NCBI RefSeq assembly: GCF_003340555.1
Contig: NZ_QPLJ01000005.1
Coordinates: forward strand, 124,001-188,000
Direction of reading: 5' to 3'
DNA length: 64,000 nt
DNA from: Jannaschia formosa
Lineage (GTDB): Bacteria > Pseudomonadota > Alphaproteobacteria > Rhodobacterales > Rhodobacteraceae
The translations under genes were made by a program, and so were the position numbers. The notes under the pieces are model-generated. The model was not told the DNA's origin. It did no database searches and saw only the letters and a list, made by a program, of their open reading frames with translations. Position 1 is the stretch's first letter. Each line of letters opens with the position of its first letter. Shown piece by piece: positions 10,211 through 19,410 of the stretch.

Positions 10211-11596
10211 TCAGCGCGTCCAGGGGCCGTGGACGCCAGTCCGCCCGTCGACATGGACGAAGCCGTGCAGCCCGAAGAAGTCGCGCTGCGCCTGGATCAT
10301 GTTCGCCGTGCCGCGCGCCGTGCGCATCGCGTCGAAATAGGCCAGCCCCGAGGACAGCGCCGGCGCCGGGTGCCCGTTCAGCGCCGCCTGCGCCACGACC
10401 TGCCGCAGCGCGCCGTGGGTCCGCTTCAGAATGTCGGCGAAATGCGGCGTGCGCATGAGGTTCTCGCCCGGATGCTCCGCCAGCGCCGCCGCCATGTCGT
10501 CCAGCATGGCCGAGCGGATGATGCAGCCTTCGCGCCAGATGCGCGCCACCGTGGGCAGGTCGATGTCCCAGCCGTTGGCCTCGCAGGTGGCAGCGATCAT
10601 GACGAAGCCCTGGGCGTAGCACAGCACCTTCCCCGCGATCAGCGCCTGTTCCAGCAGGTCCCGGTCGATCTCGAAGGCCCGGGGGGCGGGCCCGAACAGC
10701 GCCTCGCCCACAGCCCGCTCCCGCAGGCGGGAGGAGACGTTGCGCGCCACCACCGCCGCCTCGATGGCCGGGATCGGGGTCAGCAGGTGCTGGCTCTCGA
10801 TCGCGGTCCAGCGGCCGGTGCCCTTCTGCCCCGCCGCGTCGACGATGACCGACAGGAGCGGCTGGCCCGTCTCCACGTCCCTGGCACGGGCGACCTTTCC
10901 GGTGATCTCGATCAGGTAGGATTTCAGCGCGCCCTCGTCCCAGCCCGCAAAGACCTCGCCGATGGCGTCCGGCTCCATCCCCGCACCGTCCCGCAGGATG
11001 CCGTAGATCTCGGCGATCATCTGCATGTCGGCATATTCGATGCCGTTATGGACCATCTTGACGAAATGCCCCGATCCGCCCGGCCCCATCAGCGCCGCGC
11101 AGGGCGTACCCTCGTGCCGCGCGGCAATGGCGAGCATGATGTCCTCGACCCGCGCCCAGTGCTCCGGCGCGCCGCCGCCCATGATCGAGGGGCCGTGGCG
11201 CGCCCCTTCCTCCCCGCCCGAGACGCCGATGCCGAGGAACGGAGCCCCCTCCGCCGCGCGCCGGTCGGTGTCGTGGAAGTTGGCGTTGCCGCAGTCGACG
11301 ATCAGGTCGTCATCGTCCAGAAGCGGCCGAAGCGCCGCGATCTGCTGGTCGACCGGGTCGCCGGCGGGCACCATCAGGATGATGGCGCGGGGCGGGGCGA
11401 TGGCGGCCACCAGCTCCTCCAGCGTCTCGGTCGGGGTGATCTTCGGCGCCAGCTCCCCGGCGGCGGCGGCGAAGTCGCGCGTCACCTGCGTCGTGCGGTT
11501 GAAGACCGCGATGCCGAAGCCCTTCTCGGCGATGTTGGAGGCCAGCGCCGCCCCCATCGTTCCCAGTCCGATCAGCCCGATCCGTGCGTCGCCCAT
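10211..11596 (-). CDS. gnd: 6-phosphogluconate dehydrogenase, decarboxylating
   Basis: A 461-residue enzyme of the oxidative pentose phosphate pathway that converts 6-phosphogluconate to ribulose-5-phosphate with NAD(P)+. The N-terminal GLIGLGTMGAALASNIAEKG binds the cofactor. IMGGG, GHFVKMVHNGIEYADMQMIAE (lysine and asparagine of the active site) and the C-terminal ALNGHPAPALSSGLAYFDA region are typical of the long GndA form. The ATG at 11596 starts directly at the Rossmann domain; an upstream ATG would add 27 unrelated residues. No zwf or pgl is visible nearby. Confidence 0.93.
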   Translation of the reverse strand: MGDARIGLIGLGTMGAALASNIAEKGFGIAVFNRTTQVTRDFAAAAGELAPKITPTETLEELVAAIAPPRAIILMVPAGDPVDQQIAALRPLLDDDDLIVDCGNANFHDTDRRAAEGAPFLGIGVSGGEEGARHGPSIMGGGAPEHWARVEDIMLAIAARHEGTPCAALMGPGGSGHFVKMVHNGIEYADMQMIAEIYGILRDGAGMEPDAIGEVFAGWDEGALKSYLIEITGKVARARDVETGQPLLSVIVDAAGQKGTGRWTAIESQHLLTPIPAIEAAVVARNVSSRLRERAVGEALFGPAPRAFEIDRDLLEQALIAGKVLCYAQGFVMIAATCEANGWDIDLPTVARIWREGCIIRSAMLDDMAAALAEHPGENLMRTPHFADILKRTHGALRQVVAQAALNGHPAPALSSGLAYFDAMRTARGTANMIQAQRDFFGLHGFVHVDGRTGVHGPWTR

Positions 11597-11706
11597 GCGG
11601 TCCCCCCTGACGAATACACCCCCACCATGACGCCCCGTCCCGGAAACGCAATCCTGCGGCATTCGGGCCGATTGCATGGAACGGACAAGGAACGTAGATC
11701 GAACGC

Positions 11707-12936
11707 ATGGGAAAGATGACGATTCAGGACAAGCTGGCGCTGCTGTCGGACGCGGCCAAGTACGACGCCTCCTGCGCGTCCTCGGGCACGGCGAAGCGGG
11801 GCTCTCGCGACGGCAAGGGGCTGGGCTCGACCACCGGGTCGGGGATCTGCCACGCCTACGCGCCGGACGGGCGCTGCATCAGCCTTCTGAAGATCCTGAT
11901 GACGAATTACTGCGTCTACGACTGCGCCTATTGCGTGAACCGGGTCTCGTCCGACGTGCCCCGCGCGCGCTTCACCGTGGACGAGGTGGTGTGGCTGACG
12001 ACCGAGTTCTACCGCCGCAACTACATCGAGGGCCTGTTCCTCTCGTCGGGCATCATCAAGTCCTCGGACTACACGATGGAAGAGATGGTCCGCATCGCCG
12101 AAAAGTTGCGCGCGGGCGGCTTTCGCGGCTACATCCATCTCAAGACCATCCCCGAGGCGAGCCCCGAGCTGATCGAGCGCGCAGGCCTCGCTGCCGACCG
12201 GCTGTCGATCAACATCGAGCTGCCGACCGACGCCTCGATCCGGGCCTTCGCGCCCGAGAAGGACCCGGCCGGCATCCGGGGCGCAATGGGCAAGATGCGC
12301 CTGACCGGGGAGGATTACAGCGAGCGCAGCTACAAGGGCCGCAGGCGCGGCAGGTTTGCGCCCGCCGGGCAGTCCACGCAGATGATCGTGGGCGCCGACA
12401 AGGCCGACGACCGCGACATCCTCGGCAACGCGTCCCGGCTCTACGGCGCCTACGGGCTGAAGCGGGTCTACTATTCCGCCTTCTCGCCGATCCCCGACGC
12501 CTCCGCCGTGCTGCCGCTGGTCGATCCGCCGCTGATGCGGGAGCATCGGCTCTACCAGGCCGACTGGCTGCTGCGCTTTTACGACTTCACCTTGGACGAG
12601 ATCGTGACGCGGGACGCGGACGGGATGCTCGACCTCGACGTCGATCCGAAGCTTGCCTGGGCGCTTCAGAACCGCGACCGCTTTCCGGTCGACGTGAACC
12701 GGGCCGAGAAGGCGATGCTGCTGCGGGTGCCGGGCTTCGGCACGAAGGTCGTGGACCGCATCCTCAAGGCGCGGCGGGCGGGCGCGCTGTCGCTCGAGGA
12801 TATCCGCCGCATGGGCGGGCGGACGCGCGCGGCGAAACCCTTCGTCCTGGCCAAGGGGCACCATCCCAGCGCCGTGCTCGACAGCGCCGACCTGCGCAGC
12901 CGGTTCGTCAAGCCGAAGCAGCTGGAACTGTTCTAG
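11707..12936 (+). CDS. Radical SAM protein of the putative DNA modification/repair family (UdgX partner)
   Basis: A 409-residue radical SAM enzyme with the [4Fe-4S]-binding motif CVYDCAYC (C69, C73, C76). The C-terminus has a helix-hairpin-helix DNA-binding element (LLRVPGFGTKVVDRILKARR, about residues 338-357). Family members are regularly encoded next to a DUF4130/uracil-DNA-glycosylase fusion, as here: the next gene starts 1 base after this stop. The reaction is unknown; the pairing suggests a DNA base repair or modification step at sites linked to uracil-like lesions. The short upstream region (110 bases from the divergent gnd) must hold the promoter. Confidence 0.88.
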   Translation: MGKMTIQDKLALLSDAAKYDASCASSGTAKRGSRDGKGLGSTTGSGICHAYAPDGRCISLLKILMTNYCVYDCAYCVNRVSSDVPRARFTVDEVVWLTTEFYRRNYIEGLFLSSGIIKSSDYTMEEMVRIAEKLRAGGFRGYIHLKTIPEASPELIERAGLAADRLSINIELPTDASIRAFAPEKDPAGIRGAMGKMRLTGEDYSERSYKGRRRGRFAPAGQSTQMIVGADKADDRDILGNASRLYGAYGLKRVYYSAFSPIPDASAVLPLVDPPLMREHRLYQADWLLRFYDFTLDEIVTRDADGMLDLDVDPKLAWALQNRDRFPVDVNRAEKAMLLRVPGFGTKVVDRILKARRAGALSLEDIRRMGGRTRAAKPFVLAKGHHPSAVLDSADLRSRFVKPKQLELF

Positions 12937-12937
12937 A

Positions 12938-14341
12938 ATGTTCGCCCCGCGCCTGCCGCGGCTGGGGACCGGGACTGCCTGGCGCGACGCCGCCCGCCGT
13001 CTGGCCCATGTCCCTCCGTCCGAAGTCGACTGGGGCTGGGAGGATGCAGGCCCCTCGATGTTCGACGCCCCCCTGCCGGAGCCGCGGGACTTCTCGGTGC
13101 CGAAACCCTTCGTCTCCCTCGCGAAGCTGCTGGTCAGCGAACGGTCGGGCCGCGGCTTCACCCTCGCCCATACGCTGCTCCACCGCCTCGCCAGAGAGCG
13201 GGCCCTCCTGTCCAACCGCGCCGACCCGCAGGTCGCGGAGGCCGAGCGCATCGCGAAGGAGATCCGTCGCGACCTGCACAAGATGCACGCCTTCGTCCGC
13301 TTCCGGGAGATGCCGGGGCAGGGCGCCCGCCGCCGCTTCGCCGCCTGGTTCGAACCCGACCACCGCATCGAGGAGGCGGTGGCCGACTTCTTCGTCAACC
13401 GCTTCGGCGACATGGACTGGGCCATCGTGACGCCGGAGGTGACGACCACTTTCGAGGACGGCACGCTGTCGCAACGGGCCGTGCCCGCCACCCGCCCCGA
13501 TGACGGCGACCCGCTCGAAGAGCTCTGGACGACCTATTATTCCAACATCTTCAATCCGGCGCGGCTGAAGGTCGACGCCATGCGCGCCGAGATGCCGCGG
13601 AAATACTGGCGGAACCTTCCCGAGGCCCGGGCGATTCCCTCCCTGATCGCCGGCGCGCGCGGGCGCGTCGCGTCCATGCAGGCCGCCGCCCCGCGCCCGG
13701 CCCGCGCCAGACCGGAGGAAGACGCCATGCCCATGGACCTGTTCGCCAATGCCGGCTCGCTCGACGAGGTCCGCAGCGCGGCGCGGGGCTGCACGCTCTG
13801 CCCGCTCTACGCAGACGCGACCCAGACCGTGTTCGGAGAGGGACCGCAGGACGCCCCCGTGATGATCGTGGGCGAGCAGCCGGGCGACCGCGAGGATCTG
13901 GCCGGGCGGCCTTTCGTCGGACCCGCGGGGCAGCTCTTCGATGAGGTCGCCGTGAAGGCCGGGCTCGACCGCGGCAAGTGCTACGTCACGAACTCGGTCA
14001 AGCACTTCAAGTTCGTCCAGAAGGGCAAGCGCCGCATCCACCAGAAGCCGAACGCGGGCGAGGTCCGCGCATGCACCACCTGGCTGGAGCAGGAGCTGAC
14101 GCTGGTCGATCCGAAGGTCGTCGTCGCCATGGGCGCGACCGCGCTGCACGCCTTGACCGGTGCGGGGCAGGGCATCCTGAAGCGGCGCGGCACCGTCGAG
14201 CGGACGCATGACGGGCGCCCCGTCCTGATCACCGTCCACCCCTCCTACCTGCTGCGCCTGCCCGACCCGGAGCTGCGCGCCGCCGAGACCGAGCGGTTCC
14301 GCGCCGATCTCGCCCGCGTCCCCGAACTGCTCGATTCCTAG
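12938..14341 (+). CDS. udgX: DUF4130-UdgX fusion: uracil-DNA glycosylase superfamily protein
   Basis: A 467-residue two-domain protein. Residues 1-260 match the DUF4130 family associated with the radical SAM partner (for example LWTTYYSNIFNPARLKVDAM and MPRKYWRNLPE). Residues 265-467 are a family-4-like uracil-DNA glycosylase with the motif GEQPGDRED (312-320), iron-sulfur cysteines starting at C285/C288, and HPSYLLR near the end. The loop KRRIH (364-368) is the hallmark of UdgX, whose histidine forms a covalent bond with the deoxyribose after uracil excision; here that is H368. It is tightly coupled to the radical SAM gene. Confidence 0.9.
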   Translation: MFAPRLPRLGTGTAWRDAARRLAHVPPSEVDWGWEDAGPSMFDAPLPEPRDFSVPKPFVSLAKLLVSERSGRGFTLAHTLLHRLARERALLSNRADPQVAEAERIAKEIRRDLHKMHAFVRFREMPGQGARRRFAAWFEPDHRIEEAVADFFVNRFGDMDWAIVTPEVTTTFEDGTLSQRAVPATRPDDGDPLEELWTTYYSNIFNPARLKVDAMRAEMPRKYWRNLPEARAIPSLIAGARGRVASMQAAAPRPARARPEEDAMPMDLFANAGSLDEVRSAARGCTLCPLYADATQTVFGEGPQDAPVMIVGEQPGDREDLAGRPFVGPAGQLFDEVAVKAGLDRGKCYVTNSVKHFKFVQKGKRRIHQKPNAGEVRACTTWLEQELTLVDPKVVVAMGATALHALTGAGQGILKRRGTVERTHDGRPVLITVHPSYLLRLPDPELRAAETERFRADLARVPELLDS

Positions 14342-14473
14342 GCAGACGTCGCCGCGCCGCGGCAAGGCCTTGCTCGAGGCGCGGGGACGGGCGGAAAATC
14401 TCTCGAAGCCGCTGGAACTCCGGCTGGCACGTCGCCGTTGTGGTGATGACGTCATTGTGAGGGAGACGCGAGA

Positions 14474-15328
14474 ATGGACGGATTAACAACGGTAATTTTC
14501 CCTGTCGCGGGGCTCGGGACGCGGATGCTGCCCGCGACCAAAGCCACGCCGAAGGAATTGCTGCCCGTCTATGACACGCCCCTTCTCCAGTTCGCGCTCG
14601 ACGAGGCGATTGCCGCCGGTGCGAAGCGAGTCGTCCTCGTCTCCCATCCCGACAAGTCCGCGATCGAGGACTACCTGACCTCCGCCCCCGCGCTGGAGGA
14701 AAGCCTTACCCGGAAGGGCAAGGCCGACCTGCTCCGCGCGCTTCGGGCGACCTGCCTTCCCGACGGTGTGGATCTTCGCGTCGTCCACCAGCCGGAGCCG
14801 CTGGGCCTCGGCCATGCCGTGCTCTGCGGTGCCGAGGCGGTCCTGCCGGGACCGGTCGGCGTCATCCTGCCGGACGACCTGATCCTGGGCGATCCCTGCC
14901 TCGCCGAGATGGCCGCCGCCTTCCGCCCCGGCGAGATGCGCAGCCTGACCGCCGCGCAGGAGGTTCCGGCCGGGCAGGTCGATCGCTACGGCATCTTCGC
15001 CTGCCCCCCGGGCGCCCCGGGCGAGGCGATCCCCTGCACCGCCTTCGTCGAGAAGCCCGCCATCGCCGACGCGCCCTCGCGCCTCGCCGCCGTGGGGCGC
15101 TACATCCTCGACGCCGCCGTCTTCGACGTGCTGCGCGACACCGGCAAGGGCGCGGGCGGCGAGATCCAGCTGACCGACGCCATCGCGCGGATGGGCGGCA
15201 TCCATGCCTTCCGCTTCTCGGGCACGCGCTACGATTGCGGCGGCAAGGACGGGCTGGTCGAGGCGACCCTGGCCGTCCAGGCCCTGCGGCGCGGGGCGGC
15301 CGGAAGGCCGAGGATCGCCGCCGAATGA
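14474..15328 (+). CDS. galU: UTP-glucose-1-phosphate uridylyltransferase
   Basis: A 284-residue cytoplasmic nucleotidyltransferase that makes UDP-glucose from UTP and glucose-1-phosphate. The N-terminal FPVAGLGTRMLPATKATPKE motif and FVEKP segment are typical of GalU. The ATG is preceded by GAGGGAGACGCGAGA. otsB begins 47 bases after its stop and otsA follows, so UDP-glucose made here can feed trehalose synthesis directly, though GalU also serves polysaccharide synthesis. The 132 bases upstream contain a 10-bp palindrome, ATGACGTCAT (14446-14455), of unknown meaning. Confidence 0.93.
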   Translation: MDGLTTVIFPVAGLGTRMLPATKATPKELLPVYDTPLLQFALDEAIAAGAKRVVLVSHPDKSAIEDYLTSAPALEESLTRKGKADLLRALRATCLPDGVDLRVVHQPEPLGLGHAVLCGAEAVLPGPVGVILPDDLILGDPCLAEMAAAFRPGEMRSLTAAQEVPAGQVDRYGIFACPPGAPGEAIPCTAFVEKPAIADAPSRLAAVGRYILDAAVFDVLRDTGKGAGGEIQLTDAIARMGGIHAFRFSGTRYDCGGKDGLVEATLAVQALRRGAAGRPRIAAE

Positions 15329-15374
15329 CCGGCGCGGCGCCCGCCGCCCGGCCGACACGGGAGGAGACGAAAGG

Positions 15375-16154
15375 ATGCTGTATTACCAGATGACGGGTTT
15401 CATGGAGGGGGATCCACCCCCACCCGAGCACAGCCTGCGGCTGCCGGATCCCGACCGCGCCGCGCTGTTCCTCGATTTCGACGGCACGCTCGTGGACATC
15501 GCGCAGACGCCGGACGGCGTCGTCGTCCCGGAGGAGCTTCCGATGCTGCTCGCCCGCGCGATGGACCGGCTGGACGGGCGAGTCGCGCTCGTCTCCGGCC
15601 GCAACATCTCCGACCTGGAGCGGTTCCTGCCCGGCTTCGAGGGCACGCTGATCGGGTCCCACGGGGCCGAGCGCCGGGTCGACGGGGTGCGCAGCCCGGC
15701 CGATGATTTCGATCAGGAGAAGATCGCCACGCTGCAACGGCTCGTGGCTGAGTTCGCGAACCTGCAACCGTCCTTCCTTGTCGAGAACAAGTCCACCGGC
15801 GTCGTCCTCCACTACCGCCAGGCGCAGGAGCTGGGCGCGCTGGCGCTTCACTTCATGGACACGCTCGCCGCGGCCGCGGACGGCTTTCGCCTTCAACCCG
15901 CGCTCTGCGCCTACGAGATCAAGCCCGACAGCGTCGGCAAGGACATCGCCCTGACCGACCTCTTCGCGCGCCCGCCCTTCGCGGACTGCCTCCCCATCTA
16001 TGCCGGGGACGACCTGACCGACGAGCCGGCGCTGGCCTGGGCCGAGGAGCGCGGCGGGACGGCCATCAAGATCGGCGGCGCCGACACCGTCTGCGCGCAC
16101 CATCTTCCCGACCCCGCCGCCCTGCGCGCGCTGCTGGAGCGTTGGCTTGCCTGA
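15375..16154 (+). CDS. otsB: Trehalose-6-phosphate phosphatase
   Basis: A 259-residue HAD-superfamily phosphatase that releases trehalose from trehalose-6-phosphate. The catalytic DFDGTL motif is at about residues 34-39, and the HAD motif IV is visible as IYAGDDLTDE. The ATG at 15375 follows GAGGAGACGAAAGG; an ORF open further upstream in this frame overlaps galU and is not needed. The 3' end overlaps the start of otsA by 8 bases, so the two are translationally coupled. Confidence 0.92.
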   Translation: MLYYQMTGFMEGDPPPPEHSLRLPDPDRAALFLDFDGTLVDIAQTPDGVVVPEELPMLLARAMDRLDGRVALVSGRNISDLERFLPGFEGTLIGSHGAERRVDGVRSPADDFDQEKIATLQRLVAEFANLQPSFLVENKSTGVVLHYRQAQELGALALHFMDTLAAAADGFRLQPALCAYEIKPDSVGKDIALTDLFARPPFADCLPIYAGDDLTDEPALAWAEERGGTAIKIGGADTVCAHHLPDPAALRALLERWLA

Positions 16155-17577
16155 CGACGGGACCCAGCCAGCGGAGCAGGGCCGGCTGATCGTCCTGTCG
16201 AACCGCATCCCCAAGGGCGACGACGTGCCCGCGGGCGGGCTGGTCTTCGCCCTGCACGAGGCGCTCACCGACGCGGGCGGAATCTGGGTCGGCGCCGGCA
16301 CCCCCGGCGAGACCGCCGAGGACGGGCTGACCCCGCTCGCCTCCGGCGATTACGAGCGGATGACCTTCGAGCTCACCAAGCAGGAGCATCGCGGCTTCTA
16401 TCTCGGCTATTCCAACGGCGTGCTCTGGCCGCTCTTCCACCACCGTGCCGACCTTCTCGACATCCAGGAAGGTGAGTTCGACGCCTATGCCGTCGTCAAC
16501 GCGCGGGTGGCGCGGTCGCTCGCCGCGATCCTGCGGCCCGACGACATGGTCTGGATCCACGACTACCACTTCCTGATGGTCGCCTCCGAGCTGCGGAAGC
16601 TGGGTGTGACCAACCGGATCGGCCTGTTCCTGCACATCCCGATCCCGACCGTGAACGACGTGATGGCGCTGCCCGAATCGAAGCAGGTCGCCGGCTGGTT
16701 CGCCGCCCACGACCTCGTCGGGCTCCAGACCAGGCGCGACGTCGCCGCGGCCTTCGACATCCTGCGCCATGACGACCGGACCCAGCTTCTGAACGACGGG
16801 ACCTGGGTTCGCGAGGGGCGGGCCTTCAAGGTGCTCAGCTTCCCCATCGGCATCGACGCGAAGGCCTTCGCCGAGACCGCCGAGCGCTCGGTCGTGCCGC
16901 AGCTCCTGCTGGACCGGCGCGCGCCGCTGCTGATCGGGGTCGACCGGCTCGACTATTCCAAGGGGCTGGTGCATCGCTTCCAGGCCTTCGGAGAGTATCT
17001 TCACCGGCGCGAGGATCTCTCGATCCGGCCGACCTTCCTGCAGATCGCCCCCGTCTCGCGCGAGGACGTGAGTGCCTACCAGGAAATCCGGGAGGAGCTG
17101 GAGCGGACCTCCGGCTCGATCAACGGCGCCCATGCCGATCTGGACTGGACGCCGATCCGCTACATCCGCCGCCATATCGACCGCGACCGGATCGCGGCGC
17201 TCTACCGCCGCGCGGACGTGGCCATGGTCACGCCGCTGGCTGACGGGATGAACCTCGTTGCCAAGGAGTTCGTCGCCGCGCAGGACCCCGAGGATCCGGG
17301 CGTGCTGATCCTGTCGGTCTTCGCCGGCGCGGCCGAGCAGATGCAGGAGGCGCTGATGATCAACCCGCACGACCAGGCCTCGGGCGCCGAGGCGATCGCC
17401 ACCGCGCTCGCCATGCCGCTGGAGGAGCGCAAGCGCCGCCACGAGGCCCTGCGCGAGGGTGTCTTCGCCGAGGATGTGGCCTGGTGGACCCGCAGCTACC
17501 TTGCGGAGCTCCGCCGGTCGTCGCGCTCGCTCGACATGAGCGGGCTCGACAGCGTCGAAGGCAGTATCGGCACCTAA
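16147..17577 (+). CDS. otsA: Alpha,alpha-trehalose-phosphate synthase
   Basis: A 476-residue GT20 glycosyltransferase that joins UDP-glucose and glucose-6-phosphate to trehalose-6-phosphate. It has RLIVLSNRIPKG at the N-terminus, VWIHDYHFLMV, the substrate-binding VDRLDYSKGLVHRFQAF and the C-terminal GMNLVAKEFVAAQ. No ATG precedes the conserved start, so translation probably begins at the TTG at 16147, which overlaps otsB by 8 bases and has GGAG about 8 bases upstream. The galU-otsB-otsA order makes a complete pathway for this compatible solute, normally used against osmotic or desiccation stress. Confidence 0.92.
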   Translation: MPDDGTQPAEQGRLIVLSNRIPKGDDVPAGGLVFALHEALTDAGGIWVGAGTPGETAEDGLTPLASGDYERMTFELTKQEHRGFYLGYSNGVLWPLFHHRADLLDIQEGEFDAYAVVNARVARSLAAILRPDDMVWIHDYHFLMVASELRKLGVTNRIGLFLHIPIPTVNDVMALPESKQVAGWFAAHDLVGLQTRRDVAAAFDILRHDDRTQLLNDGTWVREGRAFKVLSFPIGIDAKAFAETAERSVVPQLLLDRRAPLLIGVDRLDYSKGLVHRFQAFGEYLHRREDLSIRPTFLQIAPVSREDVSAYQEIREELERTSGSINGAHADLDWTPIRYIRRHIDRDRIAALYRRADVAMVTPLADGMNLVAKEFVAAQDPEDPGVLILSVFAGAAEQMQEALMINPHDQASGAEAIATALAMPLEERKRRHEALREGVFAEDVAWWTRSYLAELRRSSRSLDMSGLDSVEGSIGT

Positions 17578-17723
17578 GGCGGGGCGTTTCGCGGCAACGG
17601 CAGGGCGCGTGCGGCGTTTTCGGCTCGGTCGGGGCAGGGGAAGACGTCGAGGCAGGACGCTAGACGCCATCTGGATCGCGGGACCGCGCCACCAGCCGCA
17701 AGGCGTTCCGACCGAGAACGGGA

Positions 17724-17800
17724 TGGTGGCGGTGCAGGGACTCGAACCCCGGACACGCGGATTATGATTCCGCTGCTCTAACCAACTGAGCTACACCGCC
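17724..17800 (-). tRNA. tRNA-Met (anticodon CAU), elongator type
   Basis: The minus strand folds as a 77-nt tRNA: acceptor GGCGGTG/CACCGCC, D arm GCTC...GAGC, anticodon stem GCGGA/TCCGC with loop ATCATAA (anticodon CAT), and T arm with TTCGAGT. The CCA end is encoded (17724-17726 in complement). The G1-C72 pair and the arms fit the elongator methionine tRNA rather than the initiator. A lysidine-type Ile tRNA also has CAU, but its usual alphaproteobacterial sequence differs. Confidence 0.93.
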
Positions 17801-17901
17801 GCTGGCCGGGCAGATAAGGCGGTCCTCGAGGGGCGTCAATAGCCCCGTGCCGCGATTGCATCCCGCTTTCCCGCGCCGCCGCCGCGTGGCAGACGGGCGC
17901 C

Positions 17902-19281
17902 ATGACCGATGCTCTCTCCGACCTGCGCGCCCTGCTGGGCGGCCCCCATGTCCTCACCGGGGACGACACCGACCGCTTCGCCCGGGACTGGACCGGCAAG
18001 TGGCGCGCGAATCCGGTCGCCGTGGTTCGCCCCGGCTCGACCCCCGAGGTGGCCGAGTGCGTCCGCCTCGCCGCGCGCCACGGGCTCTCCGTCGTGCCCG
18101 TCGGCGGCAATACCGGCCTCGTCGGCGGGACGGCGAACGAGGGCGCGCTGATGATCTCGCTGGAGCGGATGGCGGCCATCCGCGAGATCCGCCCGGAAGC
18201 GGGGCTCGCCATCGTCGAGGCGGGCGCGATCCTGTCGCACGTCCACGATGCCGTCGCCGCGCATGAGTTGATGTTTCCCCTGACGCTCGGCGCGCGCGGC
18301 TCGGCGCGGATCGGCGGGCTGCTCTCGACCAATGCGGGCGGGTCCAACGTGGTGCGCTACGGCTCGACCCGGGGCCTCGTTCTGGGGCTGGAGGTTGTCC
18401 TCGCCGACGGCCGCGTGCTCGACCTGATGAGCGAGCTCCGCAAGGACAATTCCGGCTACGACCTGCGCGACCTGTTCATCGGCGCCGAGGGGACGCTGGG
18501 GCTGATCACCGCCGCCGTGCTGCGGCTCGTCCCCGCGCCCCGCCACCACGCGGCGGCGCTGGCCGCCGTCACCGGCCTGCCCGCCGCGCTGCGCCTCTTG
18601 CGTCGCCTCCAGCAGGCGACCGACGGCGCCGTCGAGGCCTTCGAATACATGCCGCGCAGCTACATGCAGGCGCTCGCCACCCACCGCCCGGACCTGCGCC
18701 AGCCCTTCGAGATGCAGGACCACGCCGTCATGATCGACCTCGGCGGCCTCTCCCGCCCGCTGTCCGACGTGCTGGAGGAGGTCCTGACGGAGGCGGTGGA
18801 GGCCGGCGACGTGACCGAGGCGACGGTCGCGCAGAACGAGGCCCAGCGCGCCCATATCTGGGAGATGCGGGAGGCCGCCGCCGAGGTCACCTTCACCCGG
18901 CTGCCCATCGTCGACAACGATGTCGCCCTTCCGCTCGACGGGGTCGAGGCCTTCATCGACCGGATGCATGCGCGGCTCGCGCAGATGGACCCGGGCGCCG
19001 ACACGCTGATCGTCGCCCATCTGGGCGACGGGAACGTCCATCTGACGGTCTATCCGACCGACGAGGCGCAGCTCGACGCCATCCGCGCGATGATCGAGGG
19101 TGTCACGGTCGATCTCGGCGGCTCGATCAGCGCCGAGCACGGGATCGGCCTGTCGAAGCTCGGCACGATGGCGCGGCGCAAGGACCCGGTGGCGCTGGAC
19201 GTGATGCGCGCGATCAAGACGGCGCTCGATCCCGAGAACCGGATGAACCCCGGCAAGGTCGTCCCGCCCCGCCGGGACTAG
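17902..19281 (+). CDS. FAD-binding 2-hydroxyacid dehydrogenase (D-2-hydroxyglutarate/D-lactate type)
   Basis: A 459-residue flavoenzyme of the FAD_binding_4 and FAD-oxidase C families. The N-terminal half has VVPVGGNTGLVGG (pyrophosphate loop) and GGLLSTNAGGSNVVRYG. The C-terminal half has the metal and substrate histidines in HLGDGNVHLTVY and SAEHGIG. It probably oxidises a D-2-hydroxyacid such as 2-hydroxyglutarate or lactate and passes electrons to an electron carrier. The exact substrate is not resolved by the motifs. It follows the tRNA on the opposite strand and is not obviously part of an operon. Confidence 0.88.
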   Translation: MTDALSDLRALLGGPHVLTGDDTDRFARDWTGKWRANPVAVVRPGSTPEVAECVRLAARHGLSVVPVGGNTGLVGGTANEGALMISLERMAAIREIRPEAGLAIVEAGAILSHVHDAVAAHELMFPLTLGARGSARIGGLLSTNAGGSNVVRYGSTRGLVLGLEVVLADGRVLDLMSELRKDNSGYDLRDLFIGAEGTLGLITAAVLRLVPAPRHHAAALAAVTGLPAALRLLRRLQQATDGAVEAFEYMPRSYMQALATHRPDLRQPFEMQDHAVMIDLGGLSRPLSDVLEEVLTEAVEAGDVTEATVAQNEAQRAHIWEMREAAAEVTFTRLPIVDNDVALPLDGVEAFIDRMHARLAQMDPGADTLIVAHLGDGNVHLTVYPTDEAQLDAIRAMIEGVTVDLGGSISAEHGIGLSKLGTMARRKDPVALDVMRAIKTALDPENRMNPGKVVPPRRD

Positions 19282-19348
19282 AAGTTCACTCCCGGAACCC
19301 GGCCCCGCTTTCCATGCGAGCCGGGACCGGCCGCCCGGACCCCCGGCG

Positions 19349-19377
19349 TTGACATCCCGCGCCCCGGTCTGGATCAC
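19349..19377 (+). promoter_or_regulatory. Candidate sigma-70 promoter of the MFS gene
   Basis: A perfect TTGACA (19349-19354) is followed after 17 bases by GATCAC, a weak -10. It lies 34-62 bases before the MFS start codon. The -35 is strong, the -10 is not, so this is tentative. Confidence 0.3.
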
Positions 19378-19410
19378 AGCGTCTTTCCCTGACGGAGGGT
19401 GACTGCCCCC

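Noticed and set aside
14421-14445. TGGCACG...TTG upstream of galU as a possible sigma-54 promoter
   Set aside because: The GG and the expected GC doublet are not 10 bases apart; the -12 element is missing.
14446-14455. ATGACGTCAT palindrome before galU as an operator
   Set aside because: A single 10-base palindrome without a known matching regulator or second site; mentioned only in the galU entry.
17724-17800. tRNA as an integration site for a genomic island
   Set aside because: No integrase, no repeated tRNA 3' end and no composition change next to it.
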